A stretch of 44,287 nt of DNA, taken from NCBI RefSeq assembly GCF_002234405.1, contig NZ_NMQT01000036.1, positions 1 through 44,287 on the forward strand, in the 5' to 3' direction. Origin of the DNA: Amycolatopsis thailandensis (GTDB taxonomy: Bacteria > Actinomycetota > Actinomycetes > Mycobacteriales > Pseudonocardiaceae). Made by a program: the position numbers and the translations under genes. Below the pieces are notes generated by a model, which was given only the letters and a program-made list of their open reading frames with translations, did no database searches and was not told where the DNA came from. The first letter of the stretch is position 1, and the number at the start of each line of letters is the position of its first letter. Shown one piece after another: positions 15,133 through 22,801 of the stretch.

Positions 15133-15642
15133 ATGACCGAAGAACCCAAGCGTCCCGAACCGCCGCTCACCGGCGACGAGCGCACCCAGCTGAACGGCTT
15201 TCTCGACTTCCTTCGCGCCACAGTCGTGTGGAAGTGCTCCGGCCTCACCGACGAGCAGGCCCGGCGGCCGCTCGTGCCCAGCGAGCTGACCACCGTCGCC
15301 GGTCTGCTCGGGCATCTGACCCTGGTCGAGCAGTACTGGTTCAACGTGGTGCTCAACGGGCAGGAGGACCTCTGGAAGGAGGCCCTCGAAGCCGACCCCG
15401 ACGCCGAGTTCCGGGTCGCCATGCAGACCCCGATCGAGCAGCTGATCGCCGCCTACGAGGCCGAGTGCGAGCGGAGCCGCAAGGTCGTCGCGGGGATGGG
15501 CCTGGACGACAAGGTCCCCTTCCGCGGGGATCGCGAGGTCAACGTCCGGTTCGTGGTCGCGCACATGGTCGAGGAGACCGGCAGGCACGCCGGCCACCTC
15601 GACCTGTTGCGGGAAATGCTCGACGGTCTCACCGGGGAGTGA
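15133..15642 (+). CDS. DinB-like protein (DUF664 family)
   Basis: 169 residues. The start ATG 15133 gives MTEEPKRPEPPL, typical of this family; upstream in-frame starts add unlikely sequence. The GGAGGAAA at about 15105 is too far for a good ribosome site, so the start is moderately certain. The protein is an all-helical DinB four-helix bundle: His102 region (LGHLTLVEQYWF), and HMVEETGRHAGHLD near the C-terminus supply the metal-binding His residues typical of the fold. Related enzymes include mycothiol-dependent transferases, but function here is unknown. It is convergent with the DUF1295 gene, overlapping it by 14 nt. Confidence 0.88.
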   Translation: MTEEPKRPEPPLTGDERTQLNGFLDFLRATVVWKCSGLTDEQARRPLVPSELTTVAGLLGHLTLVEQYWFNVVLNGQEDLWKEALEADPDAEFRVAMQTPIEQLIAAYEAECERSRKVVAGMGLDDKVPFRGDREVNVRFVVAHMVEETGRHAGHLDLLREMLDGLTGE

Positions 15643-16414
15643 GCCGGCGAGGGGGCAGCGGGAAGAACCCGCTGGTCCGCTCGACGTACGTCGCGTATCC
15701 CGGCCGGGACCGCTGCAAACCCTTCTCCAGCAAAGGTTTTCCGGTTCCCTTGGCCAGCGTGTACGTCATCGCGATCGGCGACAGGATCGTCGCCGCCCCC
15801 ACCCAGCTCGAACACGCCAGCAGGTACAGGCCCCACCACACGCACGCGTCCCCGAAGTAGTTGGGATGCCGGGTGTAGCGCCACAGCCCGCTGTCGAGGA
15901 CCTTGCCGTTGTTGTCCGGATCGGCCTTGAAGCGGCGCAGCTGGTCGTCGCCGATCGTCTCGAACCCGAAGCCGACCAGCCACACCGCGACGCCGAGCCA
16001 GGCCGTCACCCCGAAGGAGTCGCCGTACATCGCGAACTGGACCGGCAGCGAGACGAACCAGAGCACCACCGCCTGGACCAGGTAGACCCGGACGAACAGC
16101 TTGAGCGCCGGATTCGGGCCGGCGCTCTCCGCCATCCGCACGTAGCGCGGGTCTTCGGGCAGCTTGTGGTTGCGCAGGTGGAGGTGGACGCCGAGGCGCA
16201 CACCCCAGACCGCGGTCAGCAGCGCGGTGACCACGCGCAGCGCCGCCGACCCGTCCCCGAGCGGGGCCGCGACCACCGCGACGAGCGCGAAGCCAGGCCC
16301 CCAGAGCGTGTCGACGGTGTCGTACCGCTTGCGCCACCGGGCGATGCCGAAGGTGACGACGAAAGCCACGAGCGTCGCGCCCGCCGTGACCGCGAGGGTC
16401 CCTCCGAGCGGCAT
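15629..16414 (-). CDS. DUF1295 membrane protein (steroid 5-alpha-reductase-like)
   Basis: 261 residues from ATG 16414, which overlaps the upstream stop as TGATG; GGGAG lies 8 nt before it. A GTG 9 nt earlier is possible. There are about six hydrophobic helices. The C-terminal half has the conserved GLWRYTRHPNYFGD and a family-typical GYATYVERTSGFFP end, as in 5-alpha-reductase and isoprenylcysteine-methyltransferase-like enzymes that bind NADPH. In M. tuberculosis the orthologue (Rv0446c, from memory) lies between ufaA1 and sigK. Here it follows the methyltransferase as a translationally coupled pair, so it probably acts on the same lipid product, perhaps as a reductase. Confidence 0.93.
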   Translation of the reverse strand: MPLGGTLAVTAGATLVAFVVTFGIARWRKRYDTVDTLWGPGFALVAVVAAPLGDGSAALRVVTALLTAVWGVRLGVHLHLRNHKLPEDPRYVRMAESAGPNPALKLFVRVYLVQAVVLWFVSLPVQFAMYGDSFGVTAWLGVAVWLVGFGFETIGDDQLRRFKADPDNNGKVLDSGLWRYTRHPNYFGDACVWWGLYLLACSSWVGAATILSPIAMTYTLAKGTGKPLLEKGLQRSRPGYATYVERTSGFFPLPPRRLTPR

Positions 16415-17685
16415 CAGGACCACTCCCGGGTGGCGGGCAGGGCGCTCAAGCCCGAGTCGGACGAGCGGACCGCGAGGATCTGGTCGACACCCATCCGGTT
16501 CTCCTCGAACGCGAGCGCGCCGCCGACCAGGTAGAGCCGCCAGACCCGGGCGCCGGACTCACCGATCAGCGCCACGACGTCGTCCCAGTTGCTTTCGAGC
16601 GTTTTCTCCCACGCCCGGACCGTACGCACGTAATGCTCACGCAGCGCGTGGACGTCGCGGATCTCGAAACCGGCGGTCTCCAGATGCCCGAGCGTGCGGC
16701 TCAGCGGCCGCATCGTCATGTCGGGGGCGATGTAGCGCTCGATGAACGCGCCGCCGCCCGGCGCCACCGCGCCGCGGGACATCTGCTGGAGCACCAGCCG
16801 TCCGGTGGGCTTGAGCATCCGGTAGAGCGTCCGTGTGTACTCGGGGTAGTTCTCCTCGCCGACGTGCTCGCCCATCTCGATGGAGGCGACGGCGTCGAAC
16901 GGCTCGTCGGTCAGCTCGCGGTAGTCCTGCCTGCGGACCTCGACGCGATCCTCCAGATCGTGCTGGGCGAGACGGCCGCGGATGTGCTGCAGCTGTTCCG
17001 CCGACAGGGTGATGCCGACGGCCTGGACCCCGTGGTGCTTCGCCGCGTGCACCAGGAGCGATCCCCAGCCGCAGCCGACGTCGAGCAGTCGCATCCCCGG
17101 TCGGAGCCCGAGCTTGCGGCAGATGAGTTCGAGTTTGTCCCACTGGGCTTGTTCGAGGTCGTAACCGTCCTCGTCGGACGTCCAGTACGCCGACGAATAG
17201 GCCATCGATTCGTCCATCAGCAGCTGGTAGAAGGCGTTGCTGAGGTCGTAGTGGTGCGCGATGGCGGACTTGTCGCGAAGCAGGGTGTGCAGCTTCCCGG
17301 ACAGCCGGGCCTCCTCGGCGGGCGGTTTGGGCGGCGGCCCGACGACGCCGAGGCCCACCGCGATCCGCAGCGCCTCGGCCCACTCGCGCGGGCCGAGCTT
17401 CGCGCCGCGCGCGGCACCCGACCGGCTCAGCGCCCAGATCCGGCGGAATCCCTCGGCGAGGTCGCCCTCGACGTCGAGATCGCCCGAGACGTACGCCCTG
17501 GCCAGGCCCAATTCCCCGGGCGCGTAGAGGAGACGGCGCAGGGCACGGCGGTTGCGGAGCACCACGGTCGGGGCATCCGGGGGACCGGCGCGTACGCCGT
17601 CCCAGGTACGGAGACCGACCGGCAGGGAGCCGCCGAGGAGCCGCTCGACGAACGGCACTAGGCGAGACGCGGGACTGTTCGGCAT
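16414..17685 (-). CDS. ufaA1: Cyclopropane-fatty-acid-synthase family methyltransferase (UfaA1-like)
   Basis: 423 residues from ATG 17685. I chose this over ATG 17694 because a SigK-like -10 (CCGAAT) overlaps the upstream ATG and ends 7 nt before this one, implying a leaderless message. The SAM-binding loop LLDVGCGWG is centred on D202-G206. An N-terminal domain (1-130) precedes it, as in CFA synthases, and ESMAYSSAYW and QQMSRG lie in the fatty-acyl site region. The enzyme transfers a methylene or methyl group to unsaturated acyl chains of phospholipids. The M. tuberculosis homologue Rv0447c has been reported to make tuberculostearic acid. It is coupled to DUF1295 downstream. Confidence 0.94.
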   Translation of the reverse strand: MPNSPASRLVPFVERLLGGSLPVGLRTWDGVRAGPPDAPTVVLRNRRALRRLLYAPGELGLARAYVSGDLDVEGDLAEGFRRIWALSRSGAARGAKLGPREWAEALRIAVGLGVVGPPPKPPAEEARLSGKLHTLLRDKSAIAHHYDLSNAFYQLLMDESMAYSSAYWTSDEDGYDLEQAQWDKLELICRKLGLRPGMRLLDVGCGWGSLLVHAAKHHGVQAVGITLSAEQLQHIRGRLAQHDLEDRVEVRRQDYRELTDEPFDAVASIEMGEHVGEENYPEYTRTLYRMLKPTGRLVLQQMSRGAVAPGGGAFIERYIAPDMTMRPLSRTLGHLETAGFEIRDVHALREHYVRTVRAWEKTLESNWDDVVALIGESGARVWRLYLVGGALAFEENRMGVDQILAVRSSDSGLSALPATREWS

Positions 17686-17692
17686 AGTCGTC

Positions 17693-17719
17693 ATTCGGCC
17701 CCGGACAGGAAAAGGATGG
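17693..17719 (-). promoter_or_regulatory. SigK-like promoter of the methyltransferase/DUF1295 pair
   Basis: Minus strand: CCATCC (17719-17714), 15-bp spacer, CCGAAT (17698-17693). Both hexamers equal the mycobacterial SigK consensus I recall; the published spacer is, as I remember it, about 2 bp longer. Seven nt follow to ATG 17685. Confidence 0.75.
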
Positions 17720-17747
17720 GTCGTGTGATGCCCCGGTTCACCCGGTC

Positions 17748-17774
17748 CAATCCGGTCCGGCCCCTGTTCCGAAT
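17748..17774 (+). promoter_or_regulatory. SigK-like promoter of the FAD oxidoreductase-DUF1365-sigK-rskA operon
   Basis: Plus strand: CAATCC (17748-17753; one mismatch to CCATCC), 15-bp spacer, CCGAAT (17769-17774). Seven nt follow to GTG 17782, the same geometry as the divergent promoter. It would make sigK autoregulated. Confidence 0.75.
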
Positions 17775-17781
17775 CCCGTTC

Positions 17782-19050
17782 GTGCACACCAAGGGTCTAC
17801 GCATCGGAGTCATCGGCAGCGGCGTGGCCGGCCTCACGGCCGCCTACCTGCTGCAACGCCGCTACGAAGTGCTGTTGTTCGAAGCCGACGACAGGCTGGG
17901 CGGGCACGCGCACACCCACGACGTCCCGAGCGCGCACGGCGGCACCGTCGGCGTCGACTCCGGGTTCATCGTGCACAACAAGCGCACCTACCCGAATCTG
18001 CTCCGCCTGTTCGGCGAGCTCGGCGTCACCACCCGCGACACCGAGATGTCCATGAGCATCCGCTGCGACGGCTGCGGCCTCCAGTACGCCGGGGCCAAGG
18101 GACTGAAAGGCCTGTTCGCGCAGCCTCGCAACGTCACCCGCGGGCGCTACCTGCGGATGCTCGCCGACGTCAAGCGCTTCCACCGGCACGCGAAGCGCGT
18201 CCTCGAATCGCCCGAGGCAGGCGACGTCACGCTCGGCGCGTTCCTCGCGATCGGCGGCTACACGAAGTACTTCGTCGACCACTTCATGCTCCCGGTGGTT
18301 TCGACCGTCTGGTCGGCCGACCGCACCGACACGCTCCAGTACCCCGCGCGCTACCTGTTCGAGTTCCTGCGCAACCACGGGATGCTGTCGGTCGGCGGGT
18401 CGCCGAGCTGGCGCACCGTCGTCGGCGGCTCCCGCGAGTACGTCGACCTCGCCGCCAAGCAGCTGACAGCCGTGCACCTGTCGACACCGGTCCGCTCGGT
18501 CAAGCGGACCGGGCAGGGGATCGAGGTCCGCGACGACGCCGACACCCGGCATCGCCTCGACAAGGTCGTCCTGGCCACGCACGCCGACCAGGCGCTCGAC
18601 CTGCTCGCGGCGCCGACCGACGCCGAACGCGAAGTCCTCGGCTCGTTCCGGTACTCCAGCAACGAGGCGTGGCTGCACACCGACACCGGCGTGCTCCCGA
18701 CGGCGGAGTCCGCGCGGGCGGGCTGGAACTACGCCACTCCTGCCTGCGGCGCGAACGCGGGCGCGGTCCAGGTCTCCTACGACATGAACCGCCTGATGCG
18801 GCTCGACGAGCCGACCGGCTACGTCGTCACGCTCAACCCCGGCACCGCCCCCGACGACGGTTCGGTGCTGGCCAGGATGACCTACGAACACCCCGTCTAC
18901 ACGCCCGGTTCCGTGGCCGCCCAGCGCCGTCTGCCCGAACTCAACGACGGCACGGTCGCCTTCGCCGGCGCGTATCACGGCTGGGGGTTCCACGAGGACG
19001 GTTGCGCGTCCGGTGTCCGCGCGGCCGAGAGCTTCGGAGTGCGATGGTGA
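17782..19050 (+). CDS. FAD-dependent amine-oxidase-type oxidoreductase (Rv0449c-like)
   Basis: 422 residues from GTG 17782. ATG codons at 17716 and 17728 are in frame but lie upstream of the SigK-like promoter; the GTG 7 nt after its -10 gives MHTKGLRIGVIGSG, a proper Rossmann start. The dinucleotide loop GSGVAG is at 12-17, followed by the acidic strand end FEADDRLGGHAHT, and a C-terminal FAD segment FAGAYHGWGFHEDG. Such proteins are annotated NAD/FAD-binding or amine oxidase; the substrate is unproven, though its constant company with CFA-type enzymes suggests fatty-acyl oxidation. It overlaps DUF1365 by 7 nt. Confidence 0.93.
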   Translation: MHTKGLRIGVIGSGVAGLTAAYLLQRRYEVLLFEADDRLGGHAHTHDVPSAHGGTVGVDSGFIVHNKRTYPNLLRLFGELGVTTRDTEMSMSIRCDGCGLQYAGAKGLKGLFAQPRNVTRGRYLRMLADVKRFHRHAKRVLESPEAGDVTLGAFLAIGGYTKYFVDHFMLPVVSTVWSADRTDTLQYPARYLFEFLRNHGMLSVGGSPSWRTVVGGSREYVDLAAKQLTAVHLSTPVRSVKRTGQGIEVRDDADTRHRLDKVVLATHADQALDLLAAPTDAEREVLGSFRYSSNEAWLHTDTGVLPTAESARAGWNYATPACGANAGAVQVSYDMNRLMRLDEPTGYVVTLNPGTAPDDGSVLARMTYEHPVYTPGSVAAQRRLPELNDGTVAFAGAYHGWGFHEDGCASGVRAAESFGVRW

Positions 19051-19784
19051 CCCCCATGGCCGTTCTCTACGACTCGACGGTGGCGCACGTCCGGCGCAAC
19101 GACCCGCCGATCTCGTTCGCCCACCGCGTCTATCTGTGGTTCGTCGACCTCGACAGGCTGCCGAAGCTGCCGTGGTGGCTTCGCCCCTTCGCTCGCTTCG
19201 ACCCGCGGGATCACTTCGCACCCGAGGACACCTCCAGCATCCGGTCCAAAGTGGACCACTGGCTCGCCGATCGAGACGTCGATCTCCAGGGCGGCCGGGT
19301 GCTGATGCTCGCCGGCGCGCGGGTGCTCGGGCACAACTTCAACCCGATCACCCTCTACTGGTGCCATCGGCCGGACGGCGGACTCGAATGCGTCGTCGCC
19401 GAGGTCCACAACACCTACCGGGGAAGGCACGCGTACCTCCTACGCCCTGACGCGGCCGGGAACGCTTTCGCGGACAAGGAGTTCTACGTGTCGCCGTTCC
19501 AGTCGATGGACGGCGAGTACCGGATGGAGGTGCCGATGCCGGAGTCGCTGCTCTCGGTCAAGATCGCCCTCCGCCAGGGGGAGAAGACACCGCTGACCGC
19601 GTCGTTGCGCGGCGTGCGGCGGCCCGCCACCACCCGATGGCTGGTGCACCTGCTGATCACCCGTCCGCTCATGCCGCACCGGGTCTCCGCGCTGATCCGG
19701 CGGCATGGGGTCAAACTGTGGGTCAAGAAGGCGCCGATGACCCCGCGGACGCCGCAGACGGCCGGAGGCAGACTTGATGGATGA
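19044..19784 (+). CDS. DUF1365 protein (Rv0448c-like)
   Basis: 246 residues from ATG 19044, overlapping the preceding stop; GGAG lies 4 nt upstream, so the GTG at 19047 or ATG at 19056 remain possible. Family hallmarks are seen: FAHRVYLWFVDLD near the N-terminus, RVLGHNFNPITLYWCH in the middle, and YVSPFQSMDGEYRM later. No enzymatic activity is firmly assigned to DUF1365; the gene nearly always sits beside a CFA-type synthase and an FAD oxidoreductase, as here. Second gene of the SigK operon; its end overlaps sigK by 8 nt, so translation is coupled. Confidence 0.92.
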   Translation: MVTPMAVLYDSTVAHVRRNDPPISFAHRVYLWFVDLDRLPKLPWWLRPFARFDPRDHFAPEDTSSIRSKVDHWLADRDVDLQGGRVLMLAGARVLGHNFNPITLYWCHRPDGGLECVVAEVHNTYRGRHAYLLRPDAAGNAFADKEFYVSPFQSMDGEYRMEVPMPESLLSVKIALRQGEKTPLTASLRGVRRPATTRWLVHLLITRPLMPHRVSALIRRHGVKLWVKKAPMTPRTPQTAGGRLDG

Positions 19785-20388
19785 ATCGGCACGTCCCCGC
19801 CGGATGGAGCCCGTTCCCGCACCCGACGGCGAGCAGGCGGGTCCGACGGCCGAGGACCTGCTCGTCCGGGTCGCCAAGGGGGACGAGCGGGCCTTCGACG
19901 CCTTGTACGACCAGCTCGCCGGACCGATCTTCGGCCTGGTCCGGCGCATCCTTCGTGACGCCGCGCAGTCCGAAGAGGTCACCCAGGAGGTCATGGTGGA
20001 GCTGTGGCGCACGGCCACTCGCTACTCCCCGGAGCGGGGGAGCGCGCTGAACTGGGCCATGACGCTCGCGCACCGTCGCGCCGTCGACCGCGTCCGCTCG
20101 GCCCGCGCCAGTTCGGAACGCGAGGTCAAGGCGACCTTCGAGGCCGCCCGCGCCCGGCCCTTCGACGAGGTGTCGGAGGCCGTCGCGGCCCGCTGGGAAC
20201 GTTCGCAGGTGCGCCGCTGCCTGACCAGTCTCACCGAGCTGCAGCGGGAATCCGTGCTGCTCGCCTACTACCAGGGCTACACCTATCGCGAGGTCTCGGA
20301 AGTGCTCCAGACCCCGCACGGAACCATCAAGACCCGCCTCCGGGACGGCCTGATCCGGCTCCGGGACTGTTTGGGGGTGACGGCATGA
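19777..20388 (+). CDS. sigK: ECF sigma factor SigK
   Basis: 203 residues from ATG 19777; GGAGG (19764-19768) lies 8 nt upstream, favouring it over the TTG at 19774. Region 2 spans about 25-95 (DALYDQLAGPIFGLVRRIL, EEVTQEVMVELW) and region 4 about 140-195 (LTELQRESVLLAYYQGYTYREVSEVL, with GTIKTRLRDGL as recognition helix). Identity as SigK rests on region 4, the cognate rskA and the flanking gene set, the same set as M. tuberculosis Rv0449c-Rv0444c. It should direct RNA polymerase to the CCATCC/CCGAAT promoters at 17.7 kb, including its own. Confidence 0.94.
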   Translation: MDESARPRRMEPVPAPDGEQAGPTAEDLLVRVAKGDERAFDALYDQLAGPIFGLVRRILRDAAQSEEVTQEVMVELWRTATRYSPERGSALNWAMTLAHRRAVDRVRSARASSEREVKATFEAARARPFDEVSEAVAARWERSQVRRCLTSLTELQRESVLLAYYQGYTYREVSEVLQTPHGTIKTRLRDGLIRLRDCLGVTA

Positions 20389-21155
20389 CCATGCCCGAAA
20401 TGCACACGCTCACCGGTGCTTACGCGGTCGACGCGTTGTCAGATATAGAGCGTGCGCAGTTCCAGCGGCACCTCGGGGAATGCGCCTCGTGCGCCCAAGA
20501 GGTCCTCGAACTCCAGATGACCGCGACCCGGCTCGGGGCCGCGCTGGCCGAAGACCCGCCGCCGGAGCTCAAGCGCCGGGTGCTCGCGGAAACCATGGCG
20601 ACCAGGCAGCTGCCACCGAAAACGCGGTCCGGAAGCGGGGAACGTGTCAAGGACCGGCGCCGGGCCCCGCGCTGGGCGATCGCCGCGGTCGCTGCGGCGG
20701 TCGTCGGGCTGGCGGGCACCGCCGTGTTCGGCGGCATCGCCTACGACAACCACACCCAGCTGACCGCCGCGCGGGAACGGGCCGCGCAGGCCGCGGACCT
20801 GTACGCCCCGGTCGCCGAGGTCCTCGCGGCCGCCGATCTCCGGACCGGGCACGCCGAGACCTCGGCCGGTGGCGGCGGCACCGTGATGATGTCGCGCGCG
20901 AAGGACCGGCTCGTCTTCATGGCGGCGCAGCTGCCGAAGAACGATCCAGGCCGGACCTACCAGGCGTGGCTGATGTACCCGGGCACCGCGCCGAAGCCCG
21001 CCGGGCTCATTTCCGGTGGTCAGGACGGTGCGCTGCTGGTCGCCGAGGGGCTCGGCGGGGCCGAGAAGTTCGCGCTCAGCGTCGAACAGGCGGGCGGATC
21101 ACCGACCGGATCGCCGTCGAAGGACGTCGTCATGGTCATGTCCATGCCGACCTGA
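20385..21155 (+). CDS. rskA: Anti-sigma-K factor RskA, membrane-anchored
   Basis: 256 residues; the ATG overlaps the sigK stop as ATGA. The N-terminal cytoplasmic anti-sigma domain (1-75) has a zinc-binding HxxxCxxC motif, H29-C33-C36. One transmembrane helix lies at about 97-120 after a basic stretch KDRRRAPR. The extracytoplasmic C-terminal RskA domain contains the family pattern [11 protein letters not shown]. It sequesters SigK at the membrane; release normally requires regulated proteolysis at the membrane (Rip1 in mycobacteria). Last gene of the operon; 250 bp separate it from ftsZ. Confidence 0.95.
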   Translation: MTMPEMHTLTGAYAVDALSDIERAQFQRHLGECASCAQEVLELQMTATRLGAALAEDPPPELKRRVLAETMATRQLPPKTRSGSGERVKDRRRAPRWAIAAVAAAVVGLAGTAVFGGIAYDNHTQLTAARERAAQAADLYAPVAEVLAAADLRTGHAETSAGGGGTVMMSRAKDRLVFMAAQLPKNDPGRTYQAWLMYPGTAPKPAGLISGGQDGALLVAEGLGGAEKFALSVEQAGGSPTGSPSKDVVMVMSMPT

Positions 21156-21307
21156 TCTTTGCTTTTACCAGGCCGCCGTTCGCCGCTGCGACCGGGTCGC
21201 GCTCTTGCGCCCGGGAACATGTTGTGGCAAAACACCTTTGCGACACACGGCGTGGCTACTGGATTCGAGCCTGCCTGGTGCATACCGTCCTGCTTCAACG
21301 TCGGCAG

Positions 21308-21345
21308 TTGACATAACTCTCGATCTGAACTTCAGCTCGAGGGTT
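21308..21345 (+). promoter_or_regulatory. ftsZ promoter with a 31-nt near-perfect palindrome
   Basis: TTGACA (21308-21313) is followed after one base by a palindrome covering 21315-21345, centred on C21330. Thirteen of its fifteen base pairs match; left half begins AACTCTCGA, right half ends TCGAGGGTT, centre GAACTTC. It occupies the spacer and -10 zone, so it may be an operator, or the RNA hairpin at the 5' end of the message. ATG lies 60 nt downstream. Confidence 0.6.
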
Positions 21346-21405
21346 CGGCACAGGCTCAGCGACCGGCGGGCAGCACGGGCACACACGATCAGGAAGGCGG
21401 CCCCG

Positions 21406-22728
21406 ATGACGCCCCCGCACAACTACCTTGCGGTGATCAAGGTCGTCGGTATCGGCGGCGGCGGAGTGAACGCCGTCAACCGCATGATCGAGGTCGGCCT
21501 CAAGGGCGTCGAGTTCATCGCGGTGAACACCGACGCTCAGGCACTGCTCATGTCCGACGCCGACGTCAAGCTCGACATCGGCCGGGAACTGACCCGCGGC
21601 CTCGGTGCCGGCGCCGCCCCCGAGGTGGGGCAGAAGGCCGCCGAGGACCACCGCGAAGAGATCGAAGAGGTCATCAAGGGCGCCGACATGGTGTTCGTGA
21701 CCGCGGGTGAGGGTGGTGGCACCGGCACCGGTGGCGCGCCCGTCGTCGCCCAGATCGCGCGGAAGCTCGGCGCGCTGACCATCGGCGTCGTCACCCGCCC
21801 GTTCACCTTCGAGGGCAAGCGCCGCAGCAAGCAGGCCGAAGAAGGCATCCAGCAGCTGCGCAACGAGTGCGACACCCTCATCGTCATCCCGAACGACCGG
21901 CTGCTGCAGCTGGGCGACATCGGCGTCTCGCTGATGGACGCGTTCCGCTCGGCCGACGAGGTGCTGCTTTCGGGTGTCCAGGGCATCACCGACCTGATCA
22001 CCACGCCGGGTCTGATCAACCTGGACTTCGCCGACGTCAAGAGCGTCATGTCCGGCGCGGGCTCCGCGCTGATGGGCATCGGCTCGGCGCGCGGCGAGGG
22101 CCGGGCGATCCAGGCGGCGGAGAAGGCGATCAACTCGCCGCTGCTCGAAGCGTCGATGGACGGGGCGCACGGCGCGCTGCTGTCGATCGCGGGCGGATCG
22201 GACCTCGGCCTGTTCGAGATCAACGAGGCCGCGTCGCTGGTGCAGGAATCCGCGCACCCCGACGCCAACATCATCTTCGGGACGATCATCGACGATTCGC
22301 TCGGCGACGAGGTCCGGGTCACCGTGATCGCGGCCGGTTTCGACGCGGGCACCCCGACCCACAAGAAGCTCGACCCGTCGACCTTCGGCTCCCGGGCGAA
22401 CTCGACCGCGTCCGCGCAGGCGGGCCAGGTCAACGGAGGCGGGGCGACGCCGGTGCAGAGCCCGCCTTCGGGTGCCACGCCGGTCCCGTCGACCGGGTCC
22501 AACGGCTACCCGGTCGCGCCGCCGCGCCCGCACTCGTCGATGCCGCCCGCCCGCACCGAGGGCAACGGCTCGCTGAGCGGAGGGCTTCCGCAGCCCGGCG
22601 GCGGTTCGCGCGGGTACTCGCCGATCGGGTCGAACTCGACCCACGGCAGCCTGCCCGGCCGCGCCACCCCGGTGCACGACGACCCGTCGGACGACGAGGT
22701 CGACGTTCCCCCGTTCATGCGGCGGTAG
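21406..22728 (+). CDS. ftsZ: Cell division protein FtsZ
   Basis: 440 residues, usual for actinobacteria. This tubulin-like GTPase polymerises into the Z-ring. The nucleotide-binding signature GGGTGTG is at 103-109, [13 protein letters not shown] at 15-27, and the catalytic T7 loop is [11 protein letters not shown] near 205-215. A proline/serine-rich linker follows about residue 325 and ends in the conserved tail DVPPFMRR, which binds SepF and FtsW-type partners. AGGAAGG precedes the ATG at 21406. Unlike the usual order, ftsQ is not immediately upstream. A hairpin separates it from pgeF. Confidence 0.98.
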   Translation: MTPPHNYLAVIKVVGIGGGGVNAVNRMIEVGLKGVEFIAVNTDAQALLMSDADVKLDIGRELTRGLGAGAAPEVGQKAAEDHREEIEEVIKGADMVFVTAGEGGGTGTGGAPVVAQIARKLGALTIGVVTRPFTFEGKRRSKQAEEGIQQLRNECDTLIVIPNDRLLQLGDIGVSLMDAFRSADEVLLSGVQGITDLITTPGLINLDFADVKSVMSGAGSALMGIGSARGEGRAIQAAEKAINSPLLEASMDGAHGALLSIAGGSDLGLFEINEAASLVQESAHPDANIIFGTIIDDSLGDEVRVTVIAAGFDAGTPTHKKLDPSTFGSRANSTASAQAGQVNGGGATPVQSPPSGATPVPSTGSNGYPVAPPRPHSSMPPARTEGNGSLSGGLPQPGGGSRGYSPIGSNSTHGSLPGRATPVHDDPSDDEVDVPPFMRR

Positions 22729-22744
22729 CTCGCCAGTACGTTCC

Positions 22745-22782
22745 GTGAAGGCCTCCTTGACTACAGTCGAGGGGGCCTTCAC
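22745..22782. repeat. GAAGG-family hairpin between ftsZ and pgeF
   Basis: Arms 22745-22761 and 22766-22782 pair over 17 positions (two or three G-U), with a TACA loop; the outer GTGAAGGCC/GGCCTTCAC is perfect. TCCGTGAAGG (22742-22751) is the family decamer. It sits 17 nt after the ftsZ stop and 9 nt before the pgeF AGGAGGA, so it may attenuate read-through. Confidence 0.75.
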
Positions 22783-22801
22783 TCAGGTCTAGGAGGATTT
22801 C

